Source: PWQG01 sp050486205
GTDB taxonomy: Bacteria > Pseudomonadota > Gammaproteobacteria > Pseudomonadales > Pseudohongiellaceae
DNA: 64,000 nt
Assembly: GCA_050486205.1 (NCBI GenBank)
Contig: JBJHCW010000005.1
Span: forward strand, 186,001-250,000
Direction: 5' to 3'
A program made the translations under genes and the position numbers. Of the stretch, positions 52,688 through 62,299 are shown piece after piece; position 1 is the first letter of the stretch; every line of letters starts with the position of its first letter. The notes below the pieces were generated by a model. It saw only the letters and a program-made list of their open reading frames with translations, did not search any database and was not told where the DNA came from.

Positions 52688-53904
52688 GCCGGAAGCTGGA
52701 AAATGTCTGCATACTCGGTGCGACCGGGTCTATCGGTGACAGCACCCTTGATGTGATTTCCCGACACGATCGCTATCGTGTTTTTGCCTTGACAGCCAAC
52801 ACCAATGTGACGGCAATGCTGGCGCTGTGTCGTGAACACAGACCGGTATTTGCCGTGATGGCTGATGAGTCGTCCGCTGCGGCACTGAATGACGCGCTGC
52901 GCGAGGAAGGCAGTGATGTGCAGGTCAGCGGTGGCGCGCAGGCGCTGTCGGAGCTTGTGCAGGACCCAGCTGTGGACACTGTCATGGCCGCGATCGTAGG
53001 CGCTGCCGGCTTGTTGCCGACGCTTGCCGCCGTGGAGGCCGGCAAGAAAGTGTTATTGGCGAACAAGGAAGTACTGGTGATGGCCGGTGACCTGTTCATG
53101 GCTGCAGTGGCACGATCAGGCTCGGTCGTGATGCCCATCGACAGCGAACACAATGCCATATTCCAGTGTCTGCCCGAGCAGGCACGACTGCCGGGTCAAT
53201 CGCTCGCGGCCAGCGTGCGGCGAGTCATTCTGACGGCCTCCGGTGGACCCTTTCTTGACTTCACTGCTGCCGAGCTGGCTGCAGTGACCCCGGCGCAGGC
53301 CTGCCAGCACCCTAACTGGTCCATGGGCCAGAAGATTTCTGTCGACTCAGCCACCATGATGAACAAGGGACTGGAATTCATCGAGGCCTGCCATCTGTTT
53401 CAGTTGGGACCGGATCATGTGGATGTTGTGATACATCCGCAAAGCATTGTTCACTCCATGGTTGAGTACCTCGATGGTTCGGTTATCGCCCAGATGGGCA
53501 GTCCGGACATGCGCATCCCGATTGCCTATGGCCTGGCATGGCCTGACCGGATGGATTCGGGTGCCTCTTTCCTGGATCTGGTGACAACCAGGGACCTGCA
53601 ATTCCGGGCACCGGACCTGAAGCAGTTCCCGTGTCTTGTGCTGGCCATTGCCGCCGCTCGCAGGGGTGCCGGCGCGCCCGTCTGTCTGAACGCGGCAAAT
53701 GAGGTGGTGGTGCAGGCATTTCTCGACGGGGAGATTGGTTTCACCGATATTCCTGTTATCATTGAGCGTTGCCTGAATCGTGCCGGTAGCGTGTTGGACC
53801 AGCCTCTGGAATCCCTGGATTCGGTGCTGTCCCTGGATGCACATGCCAGACAACTGGCTGACGAGCTGGTGCGTGAACGTACGGCCCTGTCTGGCCGGTC
53901 CTGA
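52684..53904 (+). CDS. dxr: 1-deoxy-D-xylulose 5-phosphate reductoisomerase
   Basis: 406-residue NADPH enzyme of the non-mevalonate isoprenoid route (MEP synthesis), the target of fosmidomycin. The NADPH site is ILGATGSIGDSTLDVI, and ALANKEVLVMAG-like LLANKEVLVMAGD, MPIDSEHNAIFQ and the flexible catalytic loop HPNWSMGQKISVDSATMMNK are present. It overlaps cdsA by four bases and feeds the isoprenoid needed by uppS. Confidence 0.97.
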   Translation: MSRKLENVCILGATGSIGDSTLDVISRHDRYRVFALTANTNVTAMLALCREHRPVFAVMADESSAAALNDALREEGSDVQVSGGAQALSELVQDPAVDTVMAAIVGAAGLLPTLAAVEAGKKVLLANKEVLVMAGDLFMAAVARSGSVVMPIDSEHNAIFQCLPEQARLPGQSLAASVRRVILTASGGPFLDFTAAELAAVTPAQACQHPNWSMGQKISVDSATMMNKGLEFIEACHLFQLGPDHVDVVIHPQSIVHSMVEYLDGSVIAQMGSPDMRIPIAYGLAWPDRMDSGASFLDLVTTRDLQFRAPDLKQFPCLVLAIAAARRGAGAPVCLNAANEVVVQAFLDGEIGFTDIPVIIERCLNRAGSVLDQPLESLDSVLSLDAHARQLADELVRERTALSGRS

Positions 53905-53939
53905 TGGCATCAATGCCTTGAACCACTGGTGTGGGAAAT

Positions 53940-55331
53940 ATGCTGGAAACGCTGATCATCAATGTGCTGGCCCTGATAGTGACGTTGGGTATCCTGGTCA
54001 CCTTCCATGAGTTCGGACACTTCTGGGTTGCGCGGCGCTGTGGTGTCAAGGTGTTGCGCTTCTCTGTCGGATTCGGCAAACCCTTCAAATCCTGGTATGG
54101 CAAGGACGGCACCGAGTACGCCATCGCACCGATTCCACTTGGCGGTTATGTGCGAATGCTGGGGCAGGAAGACCTTCGCACGGTAGATGGCCAGGAAATT
54201 CCGGCTGAAGAACGTGCGCAGGCTTTCAATTTCAAGCCGCTGTGGCAACGTTTTGCCATTGTTGCCGCCGGTCCTGCTGCAAATTTTCTTCTCGCCATTG
54301 CCGTATTCTGGCTGATCAATGTGATGTACGGCCAGCGGGGTGTTGCGCCGGTTATTGCCGATGTTATCGAGGAGTCGCCTGCCTATCACGCTGGTCTGCG
54401 TGCCGGCGATGAAATTATTGCCGTCGACGGGGTGGATACCACCATCTGGCAACAGGTCACCATGCAATTGCTGCAGAGACTTGGTGAGACGGGTGAGGTG
54501 CTTGTCATGGCCGTACCCGAAGGCAATTCCTCCGCCCGGGAGTTCGCCATACCCATACAGAGCTGGCAGTCCCGCACCACCGAACCCAATCCGCTTGGGT
54601 CACTGGGTATTGTGCAATACCGTATCCCGCCGCTGATCGAGGGGGTTGTATCCGGTGGTCGGGCCGAACAGGCCGGTCTGCAGTCCGGCGACCTCGTTGT
54701 GTCTGCCAACAACGAGAATGTCCGCAGCTGGTCTCAATGGGTTCAGATTGTCCGGGACCATCCGGAACTGGATGTGGATGTTGTTGTCCAACGCGCAGGT
54801 GTGCAGCAGACATTGACCTTGCGGCCCGAAATTGGCCAGTCCGAGGACGGTGCGCAGATCGGTGTAATAGGCGCCTGGGTCCAGACTTATGACCTGTCCG
54901 AAAGCCTGCCGCCGGAGATGCGCAGAGAGATCAGTTACAACCCGGCCACCGCTTTTGTGCCGGCGGTACGCGAAACCTGGGACAAATCAGTATTTGTGCT
55001 GGACTCGATCAAGAAGATGGTGGTGGGTCTGATATCGTACAAGAATATCAATGGCCCGATTACCATTGCACAGGTGGCCGGCGAAACCGCCAGCTACGGT
55101 CTGGAGGTGTATCTCGGCTTTCTGGCGATACTCAGCATCAGCCTGGGCGTGTTGAATCTGCTGCCCATTCCGATGCTCGATGGTGGTCATTTGTTGTATT
55201 ACACCATAGAGGCTATCATACGCCGGCCGGTGCCGGAGCGTATCCAGGCCATGGGGCTCCAGTTGGGTCTCGTCATTATCGGTGGCATCATGATGCTGGC
55301 CATTTACAACGATGTCAGTCGACTACTGTAG
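53940..55331 (+). CDS. rseP: Intramembrane zinc protease RseP
   Basis: 463-residue site-2 protease that cuts RseA inside the membrane. The zinc motif HEFGH (residues 23-27) is in the first transmembrane helix, and the third metal ligand lies in IPMLDGGH near the C-terminus. Two PDZ domains occupy about 115-300. The ATG at 53940 gives the normal start (MLETLIINVLAL); a GTG at 53931 is an alternative. It completes the RpoE pathway together with rseA at 24882. Confidence 0.96.
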   Translation: MLETLIINVLALIVTLGILVTFHEFGHFWVARRCGVKVLRFSVGFGKPFKSWYGKDGTEYAIAPIPLGGYVRMLGQEDLRTVDGQEIPAEERAQAFNFKPLWQRFAIVAAGPAANFLLAIAVFWLINVMYGQRGVAPVIADVIEESPAYHAGLRAGDEIIAVDGVDTTIWQQVTMQLLQRLGETGEVLVMAVPEGNSSAREFAIPIQSWQSRTTEPNPLGSLGIVQYRIPPLIEGVVSGGRAEQAGLQSGDLVVSANNENVRSWSQWVQIVRDHPELDVDVVVQRAGVQQTLTLRPEIGQSEDGAQIGVIGAWVQTYDLSESLPPEMRREISYNPATAFVPAVRETWDKSVFVLDSIKKMVVGLISYKNINGPITIAQVAGETASYGLEVYLGFLAILSISLGVLNLLPIPMLDGGHLLYYTIEAIIRRPVPERIQAMGLQLGLVIIGGIMMLAIYNDVSRLL

Positions 55332-55396
55332 TCATTCAGACAACAACAAAACAGGGGTAGCAGTCTCCCGCAGCGACCGGGCGGGATTGATCACAC

Positions 55397-58072
55397 ATGA
55401 ATAGAATCTGTATCACGATCTTACTGCTGTGCAGTCTCACTGTTTCAGCCCACGCGCAACAGACATTCACCGTTTCAGATATCCGTATTGATGGACTTCA
55501 GCGTATATCGCCGGGGGTCGTTTTTGCCTTGTTGCCCGTTGGCATTGGTGATGAGGTCGGCCCGGGTGTGCCGGCCCAGATCATTCGGGCGGTGACGGCT
55601 GCCCAGTACTTCGAGGAAGTGGAAGTGGCGCGTGACGGCGATGTGCTGCTGATTACTGTTCAGGAGCGGCCGTCGATCAGTGAGATCAATATCACCGGTA
55701 ATCGTGTATTGCAGACCGAGGACATTCTCAACAACATGGCGTCGGCCGAGGTGGTGGAAGGTGGCATTTTCACGCGCGCCACACTGGAAGCCATCCGTCA
55801 GGGCATTCAGGAAGTCTATTCATCTCGTGGACGATACGGCACAACAGTGGATCTGGACGTTGATGAGCTGCCGCGTAACCGTGTTGCCATCAACATGCAC
55901 GTCAATGAAGGCCAGGAAAGTCGTATCCGTGATATCAATATCATCGGCAACGAATCCTTTGACGGTGATGATCTTCGCGGCATGTTCGAACTGGGGCTGC
56001 GGCCCTGGTACTGGCCTTTCAGTCGACGCGACCGATACTCACGCGAGCAGCTATCCGGCGATCTCGAGCGCCTTACCTCTCATTACCTGAACCAGGGTTT
56101 TGTCCAGTTCAGTATTGATTCCACACCGATTTCCATAACGCCGGACAACGAGGAAATCTACATCACCATCAATCTGTCTGAAGGTGAGCGTTATACGGTA
56201 AGCCGGGTGGACCTGGTTGGTGATCTGGTCAACGCAGAAGCCTTGCTGCGTGCCTATACACTGGTTGGACCCGGGCAGACATTCTCCCAGGCCCTGATCA
56301 CTGCCAGTGAAGAATACATGACCCAGATTCTTGGCAATCTCGGTTATGCCTTTGCGCGTGTGGAAGGCATCCCGGAGATTGACGAGGATGAACAGACAGT
56401 AGAAGTCATATTCTATGTTGAACCCGGCAACCGGACCTATGTCAACCGTATCAATTACCGCGGCAATGTGGCGACGGCTGATGATGTGCTGCGTCGGGAA
56501 ATGCGTCAACTGGAAAGCGCCCCTGCATCGAGTCAGCAGATCGAATTGTCGCGCGTGAGGCTGCAGCGGCTGGGATATTTTGCCCAGGTCGATGTGGACA
56601 CGGTTGAAGTCCCCGGCACTGATGATCAGATCGACGTGGAGTTTGATGTCGAAGAACAGAACTTCGGCAGCATTTCCTTCAGTCTTGGTTCCGGTGGTGG
56701 TGGCGACTGGTTTGTTGCGACTGACCTGCAGGCTGAAAACTTTCTTGGTACCGGGCGCAGTGTCTCTATTGGCCTGAATCGCAGTTACTTCCAGAGCAGC
56801 GCGCGCTTCGCCTACGTGGATCCGTACTTCACCCCCGATGGTGTCAGCCGCGGTTTCAGTCTGTATGTACAGCGCCAGGATTCGCCCTTCAATATTGCGA
56901 GTTTCCAGACCACGTCATACGGCGGGGCTCTTAACTTCAGTTATCCGATCAGTGAGATCCAGCAGATCGGCTTTAATGTGGGTTACTCCCACACCGAATT
57001 GAGCTCTGGTGGACTGAGCGTTCAGGAAATACAGGCCTCGCCGCGACTTCAGTCTGGCGTCAACCGTTACATTGTGCGCCAGGGTAATGATAATCCGTGG
57101 GTTGGCGAAGTGCGTCCGGCAGTCACACAGCACATCAGTGAGCTGGACGAGGCTTTCCTGAACCGGAATCCGGACCCGGGTTTCATCGACCGTTATGGTC
57201 GGGTATTCGACAATGTGACGCTGACCACCAACTGGGTACGCAGTACCTTGAACCGCGGTCAGTTTGCCACACGCGGCACTTACCAGCAGTTGTCCCTGGA
57301 GACCACGGTGCCTGGCAGTGACCTCCAATATTTCAAGACCAACTATTATGCCCAGTATTACCGCCCGGTCTATGGTGAGGAATGGGTGGTGCATCTGCGT
57401 GCCAATCTGGGATACGGCGACGGCTACGGCAGCACTCAGGAGTTGCCGTTCTTTGAGAACTTCTTTGCCGGCGGTCTGTCCATGGGTGTGGTGCGTGGTT
57501 TTGACGAGAACAGTCTGGGCCCGCGAAGTACCAACCCGGCAGTCTATCAGCCTGTGAACGTACCGCAGTACCAGACTGATGCCGACGGCAATGTGGTGAT
57601 TGGTGAGTCAGGCGCGCCGGTGGTCACCGGCACGGTGCCGGCTTATTCAACCATTCCTGTGCTGGACGCCGATGGTGAGCAGCTGGTTGATGAGAACGGT
57701 TTGCCGGTTGTGCAGCTGGCGGTCCAATCACAACAACTGTTCCGAAGGAACAATGCTTTCGGGGGTAATGTTCTGACCACAGCCACGGCGGAACTGCTTT
57801 TCCCCTTGCCGTTTGTCGAGGATCGCAGTCGGGTTCGAACCGGTTTCTTCTTTGATGTGGGCTCGGTGTTTTCAACAAGCTGCAGCGAACGTCAGCGTGC
57901 GCAGGCTGGCTGCAGTAACTTCAACGTCGGCGATCTGCGTTACTCTGCCGGTGTCAGCCTGAGTTATCTGTCGCCGTTTGGTCCGTTGACATTCTATCTG
58001 GCCAAGCCCTGGACACGCGATCCAGACGATCGCACCAAACGCTTCGACTTTACCATCGGCGCAGGTTTCTGA
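55397..58072 (+). CDS. bamA: Outer-membrane assembly factor BamA, with long loop inserts
   Basis: 891 residues, longer than the usual 760-810. It has a signal peptide (MNRICITILLLCSLTVSAHA), five POTRA domains (about 22-420) and a 16-strand barrel ending FDFTIGAGF. The hallmark VRGF is at residues 699-702. After it comes a long insert (about 712-775) with two similar units, 727-743 and 756-772, of the form DADGxxxxxExGxPVV. A second long loop occurs near 555-595. It inserts barrel proteins, including probably the TonB receptor in this window. Confidence 0.95.
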   Translation: MNRICITILLLCSLTVSAHAQQTFTVSDIRIDGLQRISPGVVFALLPVGIGDEVGPGVPAQIIRAVTAAQYFEEVEVARDGDVLLITVQERPSISEINITGNRVLQTEDILNNMASAEVVEGGIFTRATLEAIRQGIQEVYSSRGRYGTTVDLDVDELPRNRVAINMHVNEGQESRIRDINIIGNESFDGDDLRGMFELGLRPWYWPFSRRDRYSREQLSGDLERLTSHYLNQGFVQFSIDSTPISITPDNEEIYITINLSEGERYTVSRVDLVGDLVNAEALLRAYTLVGPGQTFSQALITASEEYMTQILGNLGYAFARVEGIPEIDEDEQTVEVIFYVEPGNRTYVNRINYRGNVATADDVLRREMRQLESAPASSQQIELSRVRLQRLGYFAQVDVDTVEVPGTDDQIDVEFDVEEQNFGSISFSLGSGGGGDWFVATDLQAENFLGTGRSVSIGLNRSYFQSSARFAYVDPYFTPDGVSRGFSLYVQRQDSPFNIASFQTTSYGGALNFSYPISEIQQIGFNVGYSHTELSSGGLSVQEIQASPRLQSGVNRYIVRQGNDNPWVGEVRPAVTQHISELDEAFLNRNPDPGFIDRYGRVFDNVTLTTNWVRSTLNRGQFATRGTYQQLSLETTVPGSDLQYFKTNYYAQYYRPVYGEEWVVHLRANLGYGDGYGSTQELPFFENFFAGGLSMGVVRGFDENSLGPRSTNPAVYQPVNVPQYQTDADGNVVIGESGAPVVTGTVPAYSTIPVLDADGEQLVDENGLPVVQLAVQSQQLFRRNNAFGGNVLTTATAELLFPLPFVEDRSRVRTGFFFDVGSVFSTSCSERQRAQAGCSNFNVGDLRYSAGVSLSYLSPFGPLTFYLAKPWTRDPDDRTKRFDFTIGAGF

Positions 58073-58146
58073 GCATGGGCCGGGTTGACCCCATAACCGT
58101 ATTCCGATACAAGACAGGTCAGAAAAAGCCGTGCGGTGGCGCACAA

Positions 58147-58155
58147 TGATATAAT
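58147..58155 (+). promoter_or_regulatory. Extended -10 promoter before skp
   Basis: TGATATAAT is a perfect extended -10 element (TG, one base, TATAAT). No clear -35 is visible. It lies about 50 bases before skp and would drive skp-lpxD-fabZ-lpxA-lpxB independently of bamA. Confidence 0.6.
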
Positions 58156-58207
58156 GCAGTCCAATAGCAGCGCCGACGCTGTTAATCTCAATTTGCGGAG
58201 TAGAAAA

Positions 58208-58723
58208 GTGATTATTATGAAGAAGTTACTGATTGTCGCGTCATTCCTGTTATTTTCGCAGGCAGCCTTTGCGCAATCACAGCCGGTGATTGGTGTCGTG
58301 GACCTTGAGCAGGCCCTGTTCAACACCGAGGCGGCACGAGCACTGGAGGCGAGTATTCGTGAGGAGTTGCAGGATGATGAGCAGCGGCTGAATCGTCTGA
58401 ACTCGGAACTGCGTGAGCTGATTGAACGGGCCCAGCGCGACGAGTCGATCATGAGCGAAGCTGAAATGCGTCGTCTGAACTCTGACGCACAGGAAAAGCA
58501 GGTGCAGATGCAGATGGTGGCAGAGCGCCTGCAGGGGGCCTGGCAGGAGCGTCAGCAGATGTTCATCGACAGCATGAGGCAGTATCTGGGACAGGCCATC
58601 GAGTCTGTTGTGCAACAAGGCGGCTATGACCTGGTGCTGAATGCCGAGCAGGTTGCCTATTTCAATAATAGCTACAATATCACGGCGCAGGTGACTGCCC
58701 GCATCAATGAGCTGACGCAATAA
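58208..58723 (+). CDS. skp: Periplasmic chaperone Skp/OmpH
   Basis: 171-residue chaperone for outer-membrane proteins. The signal peptide MKKLLIVASFLLFSQAAFAQ is followed by a long Glu/Gln/Arg-rich coiled coil that forms the tentacles. A GTG at 58208 has GGAG seven bases upstream and is preferred; the ATG at 58217 is the other option and gives nearly the same protein. Located between bamA and lpxD as in most gammaproteobacteria. Confidence 0.93.
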   Translation: MIIMKKLLIVASFLLFSQAAFAQSQPVIGVVDLEQALFNTEAARALEASIREELQDDEQRLNRLNSELRELIERAQRDESIMSEAEMRRLNSDAQEKQVQMQMVAERLQGAWQERQQMFIDSMRQYLGQAIESVVQQGGYDLVLNAEQVAYFNNSYNITAQVTARINELTQ

Positions 58724-58756
58724 GCTGTATCGTAGTCCAACAGACGGGAAACCCAG

Positions 58757-59794
58757 GTGAAGAACACGACCCCCTATACACTGGGTGAACTGTCCCGGTT
58801 ACTTGATACCGAATTGCAAGGTGATGCAGACATTGAGATCGACAGGCTGGCCAGTATCGAAACGGCCGGCCCGGGCGATCTGACTTTTTTGAGCAATCCC
58901 CGCCTGGCGCCGCAGCTTGAACAGTGCCGCGCCTCGGCAGCCATCATTCATCCACGGCAGGCCAGGGCTTTCTCCGGTGCCCGTCTGCTGTCGGAACAAC
59001 CTTACGTCTGTTATGCGCGGGCATCCCAGCTTTTTGCAGCCCGACAGCCGGCAAATCTGGTTGAGCCGGGCATTCATCCGACTGCAATTGTCAGCGCGAC
59101 GGCTGCCGTTGGCAGTAATGTCAGTATTGGTCCCCATGCGGTCATAGAGGATGGGGTTCATCTTGGCAATAACGTGGTAATCGGGGCCAGTGTCTCAATC
59201 GGGCGGGATTGCCGTGTTGGCGATCGAAGCCGTATCTATCCTGGCGTAGTGATCTACCACGATGTGCGGATAGGCTGTGATGTTATCCTGCACAGCGGTG
59301 CGGTGATTGGCGCCGATGGATTCGGCTTTGCGCCGGCCGACAAGCGCTCTGAGAAAATTGCGCAACTCGGGGGTGTCCGTATTGATGATGATGTTGAGAT
59401 CGGTGCGGGCAGTACGGTGGATCGCGGTGCCCTGAACGACACGGTGATAGAGGAAGGCGTAAAAATTGATAATCAGGTGCAGATCGCACACAACTGTGTT
59501 GTTGGCGCGCACTCCATCCTCTGCGGATGCAGTGCCATGGCCGGTAGCGCGAAACTGGGAAAACACTGTGTAGTGGGGGGCGGGGTCGGTATTATCGGGC
59601 ACGTATCCATTGCAGACCACACTGTAATCAGTGCCATGTCCTTTGTGAACAAGGCGATCACCGAGCCAGGATTATATTCCTCCGGGTCGGTTATTCAACC
59701 TGGCAAGGAATGGAAAAAGAATGCAGTAAGGCAATCACAACTGGATGATATGGCCAGACGATTGCGGGAACTGGAACGAAAGATTAACGATTAA
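58757..59794 (+). CDS. lpxD: UDP-3-O-(3-hydroxyacyl)glucosamine N-acyltransferase
   Basis: 345-residue acyltransferase of lipid A synthesis, third step. An N-terminal uridine-binding domain (about 1-95) precedes a left-handed beta helix of hexapeptides; the catalytic His lies in DNQVQIAHNCVVG. The start is GTG at 58757. Downstream, fabZ starts 16 bases after the stop. Confidence 0.96.
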   Translation: MKNTTPYTLGELSRLLDTELQGDADIEIDRLASIETAGPGDLTFLSNPRLAPQLEQCRASAAIIHPRQARAFSGARLLSEQPYVCYARASQLFAARQPANLVEPGIHPTAIVSATAAVGSNVSIGPHAVIEDGVHLGNNVVIGASVSIGRDCRVGDRSRIYPGVVIYHDVRIGCDVILHSGAVIGADGFGFAPADKRSEKIAQLGGVRIDDDVEIGAGSTVDRGALNDTVIEEGVKIDNQVQIAHNCVVGAHSILCGCSAMAGSAKLGKHCVVGGGVGIIGHVSIADHTVISAMSFVNKAITEPGLYSSGSVIQPGKEWKKNAVRQSQLDDMARRLRELERKIND

Positions 59795-59810
59795 AGCACG
59801 AGAGTTGCAG

Positions 59811-60260
59811 ATGAAAATGAATATCGACGAGATAAAGGAATACCTGCCCCAGCGCTATCCGTTCCTGCTGGTTGACCGGGTGGTGGAAATCGATCTGGGT
59901 AAGTCGATTGTAGCCTACAAGAATGTCACGGTGAACGAGCAGTTTTTCCAGGGGCATTTTCCCGACAAACCGATTATGCCGGGTGTATTGATCATTGAAG
60001 CTCTCGCGCAGGCGGCAGGGGTGCTCGGGTTCAAGAGCCAGGAAAAGAAGCCCAAGGATGGTTACCTGTATTATTTTGTTGGCGCAGACAAGGTCAGGCT
60101 CAAGCGGCCTGTGGTACCGGGTGACCGCCTGATGCTTGAGGCCACCATCGTTACCGGCAAACGGGGAATTTACAAATTTGACTGCCGTGCTTCGGTTGAT
60201 GGTGTTTTGGTAGGCACTGCCGAAATCATGTGTGCAGAAAGGAAAAATGAAATTGATTGA
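59811..60260 (+). CDS. fabZ: 3-hydroxyacyl-ACP dehydratase FabZ
   Basis: 149-residue hot-dog fold enzyme of fatty acid elongation. The catalytic His is in FFQGHFPDKPIMPGVL and the Glu in IIEALAQAAG. The ATG at 59811 has GAGAG six bases upstream; a second ATG at 59817 is possible. It overlaps lpxA by 14 bases, linking fatty acid and lipid A synthesis. Confidence 0.96.
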   Translation: MKMNIDEIKEYLPQRYPFLLVDRVVEIDLGKSIVAYKNVTVNEQFFQGHFPDKPIMPGVLIIEALAQAAGVLGFKSQEKKPKDGYLYYFVGADKVRLKRPVVPGDRLMLEATIVTGKRGIYKFDCRASVDGVLVGTAEIMCAERKNEID

Positions 60261-61023
60261 TTCGCGAGCCATAATCGACCCGACAGCAAAATTGGCCGAC
60301 GACGTGACTGTGGGGCCGTGGACCATCATAGGGCCAAACGTGGAAGTGGGCGCCGGTACACAAATAAGTGCCCATGTGGTGATCAAAGCCAATACCCGTA
60401 TTGGCAAGGGAAACCGGATCTACCAGTTTGCATCGGTTGGAGAGGATCCGGCTGACAAGAAGTTTGACGGTGAGGAAACCTGGCTGGAGGTTGGCGATCA
60501 CAACATCATTCGTGAAGGTTGTACGCTGCATCGCGGTACCCGCACTGGCGGAGGCTTCACGCGCATTGGCAACAACAATCTGATGATGGCCTATGTGCAT
60601 GTTGCCCACGACTGTGTAGTGGGAAGCAATACGGTGTTCGCCAACAATGCCGGTCTGTCGGGCCATGCGCAGGTGGATGACTGGGCCATTCTTGGTGGAT
60701 ATGCGGGTGTGAACCAGTTTCTGCGTATCGGCGCCCACGCGATGATTGGGGGCATGACTCATATCTGCAATGATGTACCGGCATTTGTCATTGCTGCGGG
60801 CACGCCCGCTGTGGCGCGCACTGTCAATGTCGTGGGCATGGAGCGACGTGGTTTCAGCAAGGAGGAAATTGCGGCTGTGCGTCAGGCATTCAAGACAGTC
60901 TATCGCAAGCGCCTGACGCTGGACGAGGCGATGGACGAGCTGGCGGCGCCAGCAGAAAACAGTGCTGCGGTGCGCTGTTTCCTGGATTCAATCAAGGCAT
61001 CAACGCGTGGAATTCAGCGTTGA
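60247..61023 (+). CDS. lpxA: UDP-N-acetylglucosamine O-acyltransferase
   Basis: 258-residue enzyme of the first lipid A step. It is a hexapeptide beta helix with the catalytic His in MMAYVHVAHDCVVGSN; the HRGT stretch (GCTLHRGTRTGGG) contributes to substrate binding. AAAGGAAAA precedes the ATG at 60247, which lies inside the end of fabZ. Confidence 0.97.
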   Translation: MKLIDSRAIIDPTAKLADDVTVGPWTIIGPNVEVGAGTQISAHVVIKANTRIGKGNRIYQFASVGEDPADKKFDGEETWLEVGDHNIIREGCTLHRGTRTGGGFTRIGNNNLMMAYVHVAHDCVVGSNTVFANNAGLSGHAQVDDWAILGGYAGVNQFLRIGAHAMIGGMTHICNDVPAFVIAAGTPAVARTVNVVGMERRGFSKEEIAAVRQAFKTVYRKRLTLDEAMDELAAPAENSAAVRCFLDSIKASTRGIQR

Positions 61024-61117
61024 CCCGATAGTCAGTCTTATATCCATCGGGTAGGCGGACCGTACCTCATACACCTCTGCATCAGTGACACGACCGCATC
61101 ATGGACAGGACTGCAGT

Positions 61118-62299
61118 ATGCGAATTGTGATAGTGGCCGGGGAAGCCTCTGGTGATGCCCTGGGCGCCGGATTGATCCGTGCAATCAAGGCTATCTGCCC
61201 CGAGGCGGCGTTCGAAGGCATTGGCGGCCCGCGCATGCAGGCCGAGGGGTTCCAGAGCCTTGCTGACATGGAGCGCCTGTCCGTCATGGGGTTTGTTGAA
61301 CCGCTTGGCCGGCTCCCCGAGCTACTGGCCATCAAGCGTATGCTGGTTCGTCGCTACGCCCAGGATCAACCGGACGTATTTGTTGGTATCGATTCGCCGG
61401 GATTCAATTTGCGCCTGGAAAGGGATCTGCACAGCATCGGCGTGCGCACAGTGCACTATGTCAGCCCCAGTGTCTGGGCCTGGGGGCAGGGGCGAATCCA
61501 CGATATGGCTCGCTCTGTTGATCGTGTGTTGGCATTGCTACCCTTCGAGACCGGGATTTACGAAACACACAATATTGATGTGCGTTTTGTTGGTCATCCC
61601 CTGGCCGATGACATTACGCCTGCCGCAGACGCTGCCGAGAATGCCCGGCGCCGGCAGCAGGCGCGCAAAGCGCTTGGCCTTGGTGGACGCGGTCCGGTGA
61701 TCGCCCTGATGCCAGGAAGTCGGGCAGGGGAAGTGCAACGTCTGGCGCCGGATTTCCTGAGTGCCGCCGCAAAGATTCTGGTCACCAGACCTGAAGTGCA
61801 GTTCCTGATACCCTGTGCCAATAAACAGCGACTGGAACAAATGCGTGCGCTGTTGTTCCCGTCGCTGTCCCGCTTTGCCGAACACTTTCACCTGCTGGAC
61901 GGTCAGTCTCACAATGCCATGATCGCCGCAGATCTCGTGCTGCTGGCGTCGGGCACGGCGACGTTGGAAGCCATGTTGTTGCAGCGACCGATGATTGTCT
62001 GTTACCGCTTGGCACCACTGACCTGGGTGTTGGCGTCCAGGCTGGTCCGCGTGCCACATATTGCGTTGCCGAATCTGCTTGCCGGTCGGCAACTTGTCCC
62101 CGAGTATCTCCAGCATGCGGTGAAACCGGATGTGCTGGCGGCAGAGGCTTTGCGTCTGCTGGATGATCACGATGCCACGGCAGAGTTGGTTGGTACTTTC
62201 AGACAGCTTCATGGCCTTCTGCGACGCAATGCAGATCAGCAGGCGGCTCTCGCCGTAGTGGACATGGCAGGAAAGCCGAAGACTGACGGGGCGCCATGA
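61118..62299 (+). CDS. lpxB: Lipid-A-disaccharide synthase
   Basis: 393-residue glycosyltransferase of family 19 that joins lipid X with UDP-diacylglucosamine. It opens MRIVIVAGEASGDALGAGLI, and EGIGGPRMQAEG, YVSPSVWAWGQGRI and PGSRAGEVQRLAP follow as usual. The ATG at 61118 has AGGA upstream. A 94-base gap separates it from lpxA; it overlaps rnhB by four bases. Confidence 0.96.
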   Translation: MRIVIVAGEASGDALGAGLIRAIKAICPEAAFEGIGGPRMQAEGFQSLADMERLSVMGFVEPLGRLPELLAIKRMLVRRYAQDQPDVFVGIDSPGFNLRLERDLHSIGVRTVHYVSPSVWAWGQGRIHDMARSVDRVLALLPFETGIYETHNIDVRFVGHPLADDITPAADAAENARRRQQARKALGLGGRGPVIALMPGSRAGEVQRLAPDFLSAAAKILVTRPEVQFLIPCANKQRLEQMRALLFPSLSRFAEHFHLLDGQSHNAMIAADLVLLASGTATLEAMLLQRPMIVCYRLAPLTWVLASRLVRVPHIALPNLLAGRQLVPEYLQHAVKPDVLAAEALRLLDDHDATAELVGTFRQLHGLLRRNADQQAALAVVDMAGKPKTDGAP

